Below are positions 22,332 to 34,004 of a DNA stretch of 64,000 nucleotides, piece by piece; positions within the stretch are counted from its first letter, which is position 1; every line of letters starts with the position of its first letter. Location: the NCBI GenBank assembly GCA_023614405.1, contig CM042690.1, positions 523,916,293 to 523,980,292 on the forward strand, given 5' to 3'. The notes beneath the pieces were generated by a model. That model did no database searches, had not been told where the DNA came from, and saw only the letters and a list, made by a program, of their open reading frames with translations. The DNA comes from Avena insularis (Eukaryota; Streptophyta; Magnoliopsida; Poales; Poaceae). A program made the translations under genes and the position numbers.

Positions 22332-22915
22332 ATCATCAGAAAGAACAGATGTGTTATTATGAAAACATTATGGGTCATATATAATACGTAGTATGATACT
22401 TTTGTTAGTGCTAAGTTTTAATCTATATATTCAGCACTTTTGACTTTGATATTTTGTGCCTGAAATATTTGCATAAGCACTTGTAATTTTTGTTTGTACT
22501 TATTGTTTATCTGGCTTTCCGCCTCGTCCCTTTCGTGAGCCGGCTAAACTTTCAGCACGGAAACTTTGCCGAGCAATGGAGCTCAATTGCTAAACCAGTT
22601 TAAACTCGAAAACAAAGTTGTCTTCCAGTACCTACAATTCACTACTCGAAAAATACCCGCATCCGGCAATCAGACAAATAACCAAAGTATAGACTAGGAA
22701 ATTTAAAGTATACTCGAAGGTAGTATTTTTTAGAATCGGAAATCTAAACCAGAACAAACATGAGCATAAAGTACTTTCAAGTATTCTGAGATTTTCGACT
22801 GAGACATGATCATTCGGAAATAAGATGGTAAAAACTTCTCAGAAAAAGTTGAGGCAACCAAAAAATTTATTTCTCATAGAACATGTACACATATATGATT
22901 ACAAAGAAGGATAAA
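22332..22915. other. Gap between convergent gypsy A antisense gene and pol
   Basis: 584 bases with no ORF. The plus-strand antisense gene ends at 22331 and the minus-strand pol ends at 22916. Overlapping 3' UTRs are expected if both are transcribed. Confidence 0.6.
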
Positions 22916-24001
22916 CTAAGAATAAAAGGGACGTAGCTGAGCAATATTCCATGGTCTGTCTAACTCATCTGGATCTGTACTGCCTCTAGCTCTCTTTCTC
23001 TTCTTAGTAGCAGGTCTTTCTTTGACTGGCCTCATATCAGTTAGGTAGTATGAACCATTGTGTAATACTCGACTAACTAAAAATGACCCTTACCATACTA
23101 GGGAAAGTTTGTGCCTTCTTTGTTGCACAAGCCGGAGAACTAAATCGCCTTTATTGAAAGATTTGTTTCTGACTCTCTGGCTATGATACTTGCGTAACTT
23201 CCGCTGCTAGGCTGTTGCTCTCATTTCAGTAACGACGCAAACTTCTTGGACTAAGTCAAGATCATTTTGTCGAGAAACCTCGGTGTGCTCTTTGATATAC
23301 GCGGCCACTCTAGGAGAAGTGTGAATCAAATCACTAGGAAGAACTGCTTCTGCGCCATAGACCAAGAAGAAAGGTGTGTATCCAGTTGACCTGTTCGGAG
23401 TTGTTCGTAAACTCCATATTATAGAAGGTAATTCTTCTACCCAAGCCCCCGCAGCACGTCGTAGTGGTGCTTCGAGTCTCGGTTTTAGGCCTTGTAGGAT
23501 TAAACCATTTGCTCTTTCGACTTGTCCATTAGCCTGCGGATGTGCGACTGACGCAATGTCAAGCCGGATATTTTGTTCGTTGCAGAATTCGGCAAGTTCT
23601 CCCATAGAGAAATTACTCCCATTGTCCGTGATAATACTATGCGGATAACCATATCGGATTTTAACATCCTCGACAAATCTTTTGGCTGTTGCTCCATCAC
23701 AACTAGTGACGGGTTTAGCCTCAATCCATTTGGTGAATTTATCCACCATCACTAAGAGGTGAGTAAATCCACTTAGAGCCCGTTTAAACGGTCCTACCAT
23801 GTCAAGCCCCCAGACCACGAAAGGCCATGTTATAGGTATTGTTCGCGGCTGATCAGCCGGAACGTGAGCTTGTTTGGCGTACTTTTCGTAGCCCTTGCAC
23901 GTCTTGACCAGCCATTCGGTATCTGCCTTGGCTGTAAGCCAGAAAAACCGTGTCAGAAAGATTTTGCCACTAAAGATTTGGCTGCAACAAGGTGACCACA
24001 T
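22916..24001 (-). pseudogene. Gypsy A integrase
   Basis: Core blocks: VVWGLDMVGPFKRAL, VMVDKFTKWIEAKPV, GYPHSIITDNGSNFSMGELA, HPQANGQVERANGLI, so D, D and E are all present. WSLRTTPNRSTGYTPFFLVY and YGAEAVLPSDLIH follow. The zinc region reads ECGHLVAAKSLVAKSF then TCKGYEKYAKQAH: the second Cys of the CxxC pair is Tyr. A frameshift joins it to the RNase H frame near 23990. The C-terminus (GDLVLRLVQ ... PWNIAQLRPFYS) continues to the stop at 22916 with stops at about 23207 and 23090. Confidence 0.9.
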
Positions 24002-24900
24002 TCGCCTTCGTGGATTTCTCTTAAGATTTCCACTCCTTCTTCCAGAGATACGCAGTGCTGAAAGACCCCAGACACACTTCGCTTATAGAGCTCACCACTA
24101 ACTACAGTATAGGCTTTTGCTCGTCGGATGATCTGTCGGCTCAGAACTTCGTCTTCGGGTAATTTGCCATCTACCAAATAGTCAAGGTAGGGTTGAGTCC
24201 AGCTGGGAATTACAGCTAGAACTACTATCAAAGGTGAGTCGGATTTGGTCGGATATTCCTCGTCCACTCCCTTTATTGAGGGAACTTTGAGGTCCTCTAA
24301 AAAAGCGCCATCCGGGACCTCTTTCCGTGCAGAGCCTATCCGAGATAATGCATATGCTTCCTCATTTTCTGCTCGAGGGATGTGTTGAACCTCAAACCCT
24401 TCGAACAATTTAGATAGATCATCCACGACAGCTTTATATGCTGCCATGTGCTTATTTGCATTACAAATATCCGACACTTGCTGAGCAACAAGATCCGAAT
24501 CTCCGTAACACATCAATCGTCGAATGTCGATATCCTTAGCAATCCGGATTCCATGCAATAATGCTTCATACTCGGTAATATTATTTGTCGCTGTGAAGTG
24601 GATCTGCAACACGTATAAAAGTTTATCTCCTTGGGGTGATTTGAGTACCACGCCAGCCCCCGAGCCGCCGCGAGCCTTAGACCCATCAAAATATAGGGTC
24701 AAATATTCCGACTCGGGGAGGGTCATATTCTCCTTTGTCTCTGTCCAATCAGCGACAAAGTCAGCAAGGATTTGGGATTGGATTGTTGTCCAAGGTTTAT
24801 ACTCAATATCAAAGGCTGAAAGCTCTATGCCCCATTTGGCAACGCGTCCTGTGGCGTCACTGTTGTTGATTATATCTCTCATGGGAGCTGTACTCACCAT
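23953..24900 (-). pseudogene. Gypsy A RNase H region, including second (archaeal-type) RNase H
   Basis: Begins with the end of the first RNase H (GRVAKWGIELSAFDIEYKPW). The second RNase H follows: LYFDGSKARGGSGAGVVL with the first Asp, ITEYEALLHGIRIAKDIDIR with the Glu, CYGDSDLVAQQVS with the next Asp, then HIPRAENEEAYALSRIGSA. This dual arrangement is diagnostic of Tat-lineage gypsy elements. The reading frame is open for 315 codons and ends in the integrase zinc region. Confidence 0.9.
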
Positions 24901-24987
24901 GGTAATTGGATGTTCCTAAAAATAATGATGTAGCTTACGAGATGCTAAGAACACACCATAAGCTAGCTTTTGATAGTGCGGATACTG

Positions 24988-26110
24988 CTATTTTGATTCT
25001 GTTAAGACCTCACTGAGAAAGTAAGTCGGACGCTGCACCAAGTGTTCCTGATTTTCCTCCGGTCCCTCCACTACCATGACGATACTGACGACTTTGTTTG
25101 TCGCAGCAAGATAGAGCAACATCGGTTCCTGTGGTTCCGGTGCAGCAAGGATAGGAGCAGATGGGAGTACTGCTTTCAGGTCTTGCAATGCAACTTCAGC
25201 TTCGTCGGTCCATACAAAATCCTTGGTCTTTTTCAGGAGTTTGTATAGTGGTGCGGCTCTTTCACCGAGCCGGCTTACAAACCGACTGACTGCGGCAATG
25301 CAACCAGTTAGTCTTTGTACGTCCTTCAGGCGAGTAGGCCTGGAAATATTGAGTATAGCCTTGATTTTGTCACGGTTCACCTCTATGCCTCTTTGAGACA
25401 CGATAAAACCTAACAATTTTTCGGCTGGGATTCCAAAGAAACATTTCTTCGGGTTAAGCATTATGTTGTATTTTCATAGATTGGCGAACGTTCCCTCCAA
25501 GTCGGAAATCAATGTTTCCTTCTTTTTGGACATCACCGCAATATCATCCACATATGCATGTACATTGCGTCCGATTCGATCGCGGAGGCAACGCTGCATT
25601 GTGCGCTGGTACGTAGCTCCTGCGTTTTCAACCCAAAGGGCATCGTAACGAAACAGAAGGTTCCGAAGGGGGTTATGAATGAAGTTTTGACTTTGTTAGA
25701 TTCCTTCATTCAGATTTGGTGATAACCGGAACATGCATCGAGAAAACAGAGGAGTTCCGAGCCTGCCATAGAATCGATAACTTGATCAATCCTAGGCAGA
25801 GCGAATGGATCTTTGGGGCAAGCCTTGTTCAAGGCGTTATAATCGACACACATCCTTAAATCAGTGGTGTCCTTTTTAGGGACCATTACAGGATTGGCCG
25901 ACCACTCAGTGTGGATGACCTCTTCTATGAATCCGGCTAACTCGAGCCGTGCTAGTTCCTTAGCTATTGCCTTACGCTTTTCGTCGCCAAAACATCGTAG
26001 GGACTGTTTGACGGGTTTAGCGTTCAGGTTTACATTTAAAGAGTGCTCGGCAAGTTCCCTAGGTACTCCGGTCATGTCAGATGGCTGCCATGCGAAGATA
26101 TCTTGATTTT
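24988..26110 (-). pseudogene. Gypsy A reverse transcriptase
   Basis: GFIEEVIHTEWSANPVMVPKK, LRMCVDYNALNKACPKDPF, PRIDQVIDSMAG, FLDACSGYHQI, then in another frame AYVDDIAVMSKKK (catalytic YVDD intact, near 25550), and LNPKKCFFGIPAEKLLGFIV, LTGCIAAVSRFVSRLGERAA, YKLLKKTKDFVWTDEAE leading into the first RNase H (LYLAATNKVVS). Breaks near 25710 and 25462 split it into two ORFs plus a bridging segment. Confidence 0.9.
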
Positions 26111-26302
26111 CTTGGAGGAACTTGACGAGCGCGCTTTCCTATGCGCTATCTAGGCCTACGCCTATCTGGGTCACCTTGGAGGGGTCACATCCTTCAATGG
26201 TGTCTTCTTCGTCTCTTCTGATGCCTTGAACTCCGGATTCGGCTTTGTCACCTCCTTCTTTGTTGTGGGCATCTCGGACGGATCTATGCTCTTCTTGATC
26301 TC

Positions 26303-27332
26303 CTAGTACTCCTGGGTGTGCAGCATGGCTTCAGCAAAGGTGGCATTTCCATCCTTGCACTCTCCTGCTTTCTTCGGGTCTCCCCTGATGGTGATCACGC
26401 TGTTGGGACCTGCAATTTTCATCATATTGTAAATGTAACACGGACGAGCCATAAAAGCCCAGTAAGCCGGACGTCTGAATATAGCGTGGTACGCGCTCTT
26501 GAACGGGACCACTTCAAAGGAAAGTGAATTTGCTTGTCTTCCTGGGACAACCCCGTGAAAGATCACAAAGCTCTGGTTCAGCTGAGTCTCCGAGATCTTC
26601 ATCCGGCATAGCGTTTCGACATACAGAATATTAATGCTGCTGCCGCCGTCCATGAGAGTTTTGGAGAAACCATAACCGAAAATAAGTGGATTAACGATTA
26701 AGGCGTATTTTCCTCGCCTGTGTAACTTAGGCGGATGATCAGCACGGTCAAATGTGATTGCCACTTCTGACCAGTCCAAGAATTGAGGGACAGCCGGAAC
26801 TATTGCATTGAGCTCATGTAGAACTGCTTTCTTGACCTTTGCTGGTTGAGATTCGAGGAAGGTGACATACATGTCTTTCTTGGTCGGAATTTTTTTCTTC
26901 CCTTCCGGCTTGGGATTTGAAGCGTCAGCCTCCTCCATGTCGGAATCTTCCTTGGTATCTTTATCCTTTTCGGGATTTTTCTTTCCCTTTTTCCGCTTAG
27001 CCCTGTAGCCAGCGGTATCATCTCTCTTAATGTCGTCATTAAAACGACACTCAGTGTTTGTGTGGGACGAGCCCCCATTAGCGTCTAGGTGATGCACACA
27101 TGGGTTATTGGCAATGTCTGCCCAAGAGTAGGTTTTGCCAGGTAGCTGGTCTCCTTTACCTTGAACTCTTGACGTCCCATGACCGTGCCCGCGGCCACCG
27201 CCACGTCGTCCTCCTCGTCCTCCAGACCCGAAAGTAGCAGTGACCACTGTTGTTTCCGTGTTAGGCTTTTCTTCCGAGGTATTCTTGCGCTTCTAAGCTT
27301 GTTGCTTTGGTTGTTTTGCCGATTGTGGCACA
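26303..27332 (-). pseudogene. Gypsy A gag C-terminus and protease
   Basis: After a Gly/Arg-rich stretch (GGRGGRRGGGRGHGHG) there is a modified zinc knuckle, CVHH ... HTNTEC (Cys-x2-His, His-x4-Cys). A Lys/Glu-rich linker follows, then the aspartic protease with LMDGGSSINILYVETL and FHGVVPGRQANS. A stop at about 27295 lies upstream. On its right side the gene is split by the Gag-only element; across the GCTAG duplication the gag frame continues to 45152. Confidence 0.85.
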
Positions 27333-27337
27333 GCTAG

Positions 27338-27885
27338 TGATACAGATCAAGCCGATGATCCAATAGTTTTGTCCCGATCTTTCATAGCGAGTCAACCCGG
27401 ACGGTAATCTTCCAATAACACGATGAACGTCACCTGAAGAAGAGGAACAAATCCAGCAAGTAACATGATGAAGATCACCACGCCTCAAACCTGAGCACGA
27501 CAATCCTTGATGAACACAAGAACCTCCGCAGCAATAATAATCTGATAATGGTATCGCCGTCCCCGAAGGGATGATACACGGTGGAGCACAATATAGTTTT
27601 TAGACTAAACAACTGAACTCCCCTAAACCCTAGGTGGCTAGCTCCTTTATACAGGAGGCCTACAACTAGTCGGTTGGATAGACCCAAACCGAACACACAA
27701 ACGGACTCGAACCTAACTTGGACTCGGACTCAATAACATAGAAACAATATTTGACACAACCTTAGACTTATCATTACATATCGTAGGTCGTCCTGGCGTG
27801 CCAATCATCAATGGGATACGCCTGCATCACCTAGCTTGGTGGAGTCCTAAAATTAGGCTTCACCTCCTCCTTCATGCCCATATCA
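27338..27885 (-). repeat. 3' LTR of the Gag-only element, 548 bp
   Basis: Plus strand TGATACAGATCAAGCC to CCCATATCA. On the minus strand it begins TGATATGGGCATG, right after the PPT. Its TATA region reads CTTTATACAGG, against CTTTATATAGG in the partner. Confidence 0.93.
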
Positions 27886-29513
27886 TCATCCCCCTTCAAG
27901 AAATGTTGTCCCCAACGCTTGCGGGTCGGGTCGGAAAGGTGGCGTGATATGAACAATAGCTTCACGCATCTTGGCCATCTTTAAGTCTTGCTTGCCTTCC
28001 TCACCACATCCTCCCTCTTGGCCTACTTGACTTGATATAGCCCTTGGCGCCTGCACCTCCTTCCGTCTCCATACGAGCTTGGACCTAGGCGCCACCGTCT
28101 TCTTCTTCTCAGTTCTTGTTGGAACCCGTGGTTGCTGAACATGGACCTTCTTTGCATGGCCTGGCATAAGATGTGTAATGCCTGGACCACACAACTGATG
28201 AACATGTCCATCCTTGCCTCTATGCATCTGCACAATTGTCCCAACAAAACGCCTCATAGGTGTGCTAACAAAACTACTCTTGTTACCCCGCTGCACCACA
28301 TGCACTGGAACATCAGGAGCACAACTATCATCCGCTGAACACCTATGTCAACACAAACAACCTTCTGAACACATGCTGCAACATCCTTCCTATCAGCAAT
28401 AAGAGGATGCACTTCAATTGGCTTGTCACTAACAAGTTCCACTGGCTTGTCATCTAGATGCATAGCTGAAGCAATATCAACATTGTCGCACTGTGCATCA
28501 TGCTCTCCATCCTGCACCTTAGCTAGCCTAGATTTTGGCTTAGCCTTGCGCACCTTCTCCTTATGCACCACCAGCTCTACATTAGACTTTATGTGATCAT
28601 CCTGCATAGGCTTTAAAGTCTGTTGTTTGCCACCATGCACAAAAGAATATGTATTTGCTCTTCCAGCATGTGTAACGTTGCGATCATACAGCCATGGACG
28701 ACCAAGTAACAACCCGCATACCTCCAATGGCAACACATCGCACTCAATCTCATCAATATAATCACCAACTGTAAATGGCACATGCACCTTATGAGTTACC
28801 TTCACCATACCGCATCTATTGAACCACTGTAGATGCTTAGGTTCAGGAATACGCCATGTGGACAACCCCAACGCTGCCACCATTGCCTTGCTAATTCCAT
28901 TAGTACAACTTCCCCCATCAACAATCAACTTGCATGCTTTGCCTTTGATCATACACTGCGCCTGAAATAAATTCCAACGCTGGCCCTTGTCAACTGTCAT
29001 GCAAGCATCGCCTTGTACTTTCTTGATTTGCAAATTCAGCCTACTCAATGGTACAACCTCATCCTCAGAACTAACCACCTTGTCCAGCTCCTTGGACTTC
29101 TCCCAAAATCTAGTGCGCAGAAATTGCTTCAAATCTGCCCAACTAGGTGTTGTTATGCCCTTTGCGATCCTCTCTTCCTTCCACCAACTAGCCATAGTCT
29201 CATCCACACGCCGGTGTGTAAGAACAAATTCAGTGCGACCACCAAACTTGGAATCGATCGAACAAAATTTGGCAAAACCATCATCCATGTCAGACCTCCA
29301 AGATCTAAACTCCGCATATGTGGCAGAACTGTCCAACTTCCATTTTATATCTGTAGAATGAAGTGACGATCCCACAACAATTGTAGTGTAGTCGAAGTAC
29401 ACATCATCCGCTCTGTCTATCTTACGATCTTCCTTTGCTATTCCCATATTCCAGTCTGGGTTTCGGTCTGAATTAGTGCAGCAGCCAGGCGCCTGGACGA
29501 GCGATCCAGCCAA
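27886..29513 (-). pseudogene. Gag/protease-like protein of the Gag-only element
   Basis: ORF from ATG 29513 (MAGSLVQAPG). The N-terminal half has ATYAEFRSWRSDMDDGFAKF and WWKEERIAKGI, a Gag-like helical region. The middle holds a retroviral-type aspartic protease: KLIVDGGSCTNGISKAMVA, HLQWFNRCGMVKVTHKVHV, LLLGRPWLYDRNVTHAGRAN. The same blocks occur in gypsy C. A frameshift near 28300 moves the basic C-terminal tail (VPTRTEKKKTVAPRSK) into a second frame, ending FRPDPQALGTTFLEGG. The stop at 27886-27888 touches the LTR, and the last codons form the PPT. No polymerase domain follows. Confidence 0.8.
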
Positions 29514-30454
29514 ACTGAAGCAAATCGCAGTAGCGGAAAAGAAGAATAATCCACGCGGCCGAAACAGATTGCCGAAATAGCACTAAGATTCCTTCTGCTC
29601 TACTAGCAACAACCGATTCAACCGAGGCAACCAAGGCGCGAGAGGCGAGCGCCGATCGCGAGTGCGCCAGCTAGGGGACTTGGTCGTTTGATCGCTGCTT
29701 CGATCTGTTTTTTTTAAACGCGTGTGATCTCCAACGTAATCCACGCGGACTTCTCACGAGCGACAAGAGCGCCAGTCACGGGGAGGACTCGATTGCCAGG
29801 CATGCGATAACTTGATCGTGAGGCGCGGGCGGGGTGGCCTTCTTCCTTTTTTTCTTTTCCAACGCGACCGATCCCGAGCGATCTAGGAATCAAGGCACGA
29901 TCGTGAGGCGGCCAAGCGAACTCCAGGCGGCACGCGGGATTCCCTCGATCGTGGCGTACGGCGACATGCCTCCTCTTTTTTTTTCTTTTTGAAGTGGAAC
30001 CGATCGGATATCCTGGATCAGCGTGCACAGAAACTACGCCAGTCACGCGTGGATCCCTCGATCGAGCGGATCGCCCAGCAGGCGTACGACAGCTGGACTC
30101 TGTCTTTTTTTCTCTAGAGTCCACGATCGGATCTGTACAACTCCGACGCACCAAAATGGAAGGCTTCCTCCTCGATGAACAAGCTGGAACGGATCTCGTC
30201 AAGATCGAAAACCAGCAACCCTTGCCTGAGATTGGAAATAGCACGACTGCATCTGATTGTGTACTTCCCCAATCGGAAAACTGCCCGGGTGAAGAATAAT
30301 CAGCAGATCAATCAACAATAGCAATATTTGACCATAGATCTGATCTAGCCCAAGAACTCGCCTCCCAATCTCTTCTCCAAACACAACTGATCTGTAAACT
30401 ACTTGTAGAAAAATAGTCCACAGATGATCCAAAAACACGCTGTGATTAACTAGT
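29514..30454 (-). other. 5' leader of the Gag-only element
   Basis: About 940 bases between PBS and ATG. The long open stretch at 29714-30244 is Arg/Lys-rich without a recognisable domain and is probably not coding. Repeated CGATCG-containing words (for example GATCGTGAGGCG twice) give it a distinctive composition. Confidence 0.55.
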
Positions 30455-30466
30455 GCTCCGATACCA
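30455..30466 (-). other. Primer binding site of the Gag-only element
   Basis: The minus strand reads TGGTATCGGAGC, one mismatch from the initiator-Met PBS TGGTATCAGAGC, two bases from the LTR end at 30469. Confidence 0.85.
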
Positions 30467-30468
30467 CC

Positions 30469-30949
30469 TGATACAGATCAAGCCGATGATCCAATAGTTT
30501 TTTCCCGATCTTTCACAGCGAGTCAGCCCGGACGGTAATCTTCCAATAATGCGATGAACGTCACCTGAAGAAGAGGAATGAATCCAGCAAGTAACATGAT
30601 GAAGATCACCACGCCTCAAACCTGAGCACGACAATCCTTGATGAACACAAGAACCTTCGCAACAATAATAATCTGATAACGGTATCGCCGTCCCCGGAGG
30701 GATGATACACGGTGGAGCACAATATAGTTTTTAGACTAAACAATTGAACTCCCCTAAACCCTAGGCGGCTGTCTCCTTTATATAGGAGGCCTACAACTAG
30801 TCGGTTGGATAGATCCAAACCGAACACACAAACAAACTCGAACCTAACTTGGACTCGGACTCAATAACATAGAAACAATATTTGGCACAACCTTAGACTT
30901 ATCATTACATATCGTAGGTCGTCTTGGCGTGCCAATCATCAATGGGATG
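30469..30949 (-). repeat. 5' LTR of the Gag-only element, first part
   Basis: Matches 27338 onward (TGATACAGATCAAGCC) until gypsy B begins at 30950. Its last five bases GGATG are the left target duplication of gypsy B. TATA box on the minus strand (CTATATAAAG) near 30778-30787. Confidence 0.92.
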
Positions 30950-31742
30950 TGTTGGGGGATACCCCCAGGTAGGGTCACGCCGGGGTATAAAGGCCGAGTT
31001 AGCCGAGGTACGGCAAGGTCAAAGCGAATGCTGGCCGAGTCACCTCAAGGCAGTCCGAATCTCGGGGTAACCCGGACCAGGGGATGTCCACCTAACTAGG
31101 TCTCAACCGACTTAAGCCGTATGTCGGACAGATGAATCTAACTCATGTGCAGGAACAGGTGTGGCCGGATCAACTAGGTACGATCCGGGTTATATCAAGC
31201 TTGCAGGAGAAGTAAGGTATCTCGCTGGTCAAAGATGACCACTGTACGTAGAGCGTGAGCGGAGCGGACAGAGGCAGGACCACCGAGGCGTGGCCGACAA
31301 GGGTGATGATGCCTATGTCGGATGACGAAGGCGTCGCAGAGGCTCACGTAGCCTCTGCATGGGTGACGCGGGGGAAAAGTGACTCGGTCGGCTTACTATT
31401 TTTGGGAAGAGGCATATTCTCTGGAATATGCCTCCACGTATGCCCTAATTGGAGACCTAGCCACCCCTATATAAGGGGGCAAGGGCCTCTGTAGAAAGGG
31501 TTGATCTCGAGTTGGTTAGATTTCACTTGGTTATGGAGGGCTAACTAGTGGTGAGAGTAAGAGAGCTCCTTCTTTCTCCTCTCCCCAATACAGCTCAAGG
31601 AGCACTTGTAATCTGTGGAAGTGAATCAAATACAAAGCTTCTGTGTGTGGAATCACTACACTATCCCTCCCTGGATTCCCCTAGTGCATTTAGTCCCCAC
31701 TTTTAGCCTATCCATGGCATCTGCCGTGACACCACCACGACA
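30950..31742 (+). repeat. 5' LTR of gypsy B, 793 bp
   Basis: TGTTGGGGGATACCCCC to CCACCACGACA. The start is an inverted repeat (GGGGGATACCCCC). TATATAAG at 31468-31475 is the probable core promoter, followed by CT-rich CTCCTCTCCCC. Confidence 0.95.
31468..31475 (+). promoter_or_regulatory. TATA box of gypsy B 5' LTR
   Basis: TATATAAG in CCACCCCTATATAAGGGGG. The same box is at 44799-44806 in the 3' LTR. It is positioned about 275 bases before the PBS, as expected for the U3/R border. Confidence 0.75.
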
Positions 31743-31744
31743 GT

Positions 31745-31762
31745 TGGCGCCCACTGTGGGGC
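31745..31762 (+). other. Primer binding site of gypsy B
   Basis: TGGCGCCCACTGTGGGGC, two bases after the LTR. Gypsy A has the related TGGCGCCCAACGTGGGGC at the same offset. This is the common PBS context of grass gypsy elements; the tRNA was not assigned. Confidence 0.85.
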
Positions 31763-32013
31763 TAGCGGCGCTAGCAGGGGTGAAGATCCAGACGGGAAAC
31801 CTCATCGGCACCGGCGAACGCATCGTCTCCGGGCTCGTTCAGTGCTTTGGAGCGCTGGACTTTGTCAGCAACAACGCTGGCTGCTTCGGCAAGCGCCCTC
31901 TTCCGTGCAACGGCCTCTTTGTCAAGCTTGGCGCGCACAAGGTCTACGTTGCTGTCGATGTGTCGTGCGTTCATCCGTGGCACGTCATTGAAGGAGGCGA
32001 GCCACCCCTTAGC

Positions 32014-33840
32014 ATGGTTCACGGGGCGCGTATCACTCGCTCTCCGGACCATGCTGAGGTGATGATGACTGTGCCTGGCACTGGCGCAAGCAAAGATCCG
32101 GCACTAGATCCAGAGGTAACGCCTAAGGCACCGAGGAAAAGTAGAGGTCCTCCACTAGAGAGGCCTGAGAATGTGTTGCAGCAAGCGATGGATAGCATGG
32201 CAAACCCAGTAGCAGCAGTGGTAGATCCGGCTCAGGCACAGGCCGAGCTAGAGGAAACTAGGCAAAAAATTCTAGAGGGTGCGAAAAAGATAGCCGCGGC
32301 TCAGCAGTCGTTGAACATGACACTGCGTGAGTACGCAAAGGCAAATAAAGTAGATGCTGTAAAGGTAAAGGGGAGAAATCTCATGAGTGAAATGAACAAA
32401 GAGGGTGATACTAGAATTGAGGAGTCAGAGAACTGTTTATCCGTGGGGCTGCCGAAGTACAGTACCCCGGCGAAAAATCTTAAAGCAGCAGATGCAGTTG
32501 CGTCCGAGTTAGAGGGGCTAACGGGTGAAGCCCGTCAGAGACAGCAAGATAGGGTCAATGAGTTGGTTCGGATCGCGAACAGGCAAAATGAGGAATTGCT
32601 CAAGGCTAACCCGGAGAGAGCTGGGGCCTCCAAGATCGTTCATTCGACGATGGGTAACCCGGAGAAATCCGCTGGAGCTGCATCGTCTCCTCATGGTGGT
32701 CCTAGGAGAGAAGAGGTAGTAACCTCGGCCAGGAGAAACAAACAGATAGTCCCATATGACCCGGCAAGGGCAGGGAAAGGAAAAGAAGTGCAGAGAAATG
32801 AGGATCGACGAAGTGTGAGCCGAGGTGAAGCCGGCCAAGGTAACCACGACCAAGGCAATGCCGGTCAAGGAAATGATGTAAATGGCAATGCCGGACAGTG
32901 TAACTCGACAGGAGCAGGACAACCATAGCAGTGGAATATACCGAGGCAAGCGCAAAGTGCCGGCCAAGGTATGCAATAGAGAGGTGCTCCAAGAGAGCAA
33001 GACCGATATAACGATGGTGATTCGGAAATGGTGAACGCAGGATACCCAAGGCCGGACTATCATGTGATAAGGTCAAGATTGGGAAGCAGGGATTTGATGC
33101 CTGATGATGCCAGATTAAAACTAGATCGGCTGTATAGGTCGGAGCAGATTGAATGTCAAGGTCCCCCGGGTCCTGCGTGTTTTGGACCCCAGATCATGAA
33201 GGAACCTCCGGTACCTAACTTCCAGCTACCTAGAGGCACTAAGACATACGATGGCAGCACAAAGCCAGAGGATTGGCTGATTAACTATGCTACAGCTGTA
33301 AAAATTGCTACAGGCAACTTGAGATGGCATGTGAGATACGTACCCCAGATGTTGGAAGGGCCAGCGAGGGTATGGCTAAACAATTTGCCGCCCGGAAGTA
33401 TTAACTGCTAGATTGATTTTGAGGAAATATTTATTAGCAATTTCTCAAGTACATATCAGAGGCCGAATAGGCCATAGACCCTAGCAATATGCAAGCAGAA
33501 ACCGAATGAGACGGGCCGGGAGTTCTTAACCCGGTGGTGTACCATGCGAAACTCATGTGAGGGGGTGATTGAGTCACAGGCCATAGCATGGTTTGCGCAA
33601 GGATGTAGATATGCAAGCATGTTGTGGCAAAGATTGCAAAGGGATATGCCAACTACGTTGGCAGAGACAATCCAGATTGCTGATTCGTATGCGTTGGGTG
33701 ATCCGACTCAACCCAGGCTCGTGTCAAACGAGTGAAATGAGGAGTGCTACCAGAGAGATGGAGCCGGGTCATCCCGGAGGAATGACTACCGGGGTAAAAG
33801 AAGAGATGACAGACCGGATTACCGATACAGCTCGCAATAA
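32014..33840 (+). pseudogene. Gypsy B gag
   Basis: One frame from the ATG at 32014 (MVHGARITRSPDH; the true start is uncertain because the frame is open from 31615). It has a helical region (AELEETRQKILEGAKKIAAA), a Gly/Asn-rich repeat (GNAGQGNDVNGNAGQ), then the Gag domain: CFGPQIMKEP, NFQLPRGTKTYDGSTKPEDW, MLEGPARVWLNNLPPGSI, EFLTRWCTMRNSCEG. In-frame stops at 32926, 32977, 33409, 33475, 33733 and 33838 each lie one C-to-T or G-to-A change from a sense codon. Gag would form the particle. Confidence 0.86.
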
Positions 33841-34004
33841 GTTGTCGCTGTAAATCAAGATCAACCCGGAGCAGGGGCAATCAACGTCAGAAAACTGGAG
33901 GGCAACAATGGACACCGGGATATGATGGCAAGAAAACTTGGACGCCAGAGCAGAAGAAACAGTGGCAGGAAAAGAAGGACCGTCCGAGGTATATATATGA
34001 GTCA

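Noticed and set aside
29714..30244. 177-residue minus-strand ORF in the leader of the Gag-only element
   Set aside because: Arg/Ser/Pro-rich without any domain, located between PBS and the real ORF; composition explains the openness.
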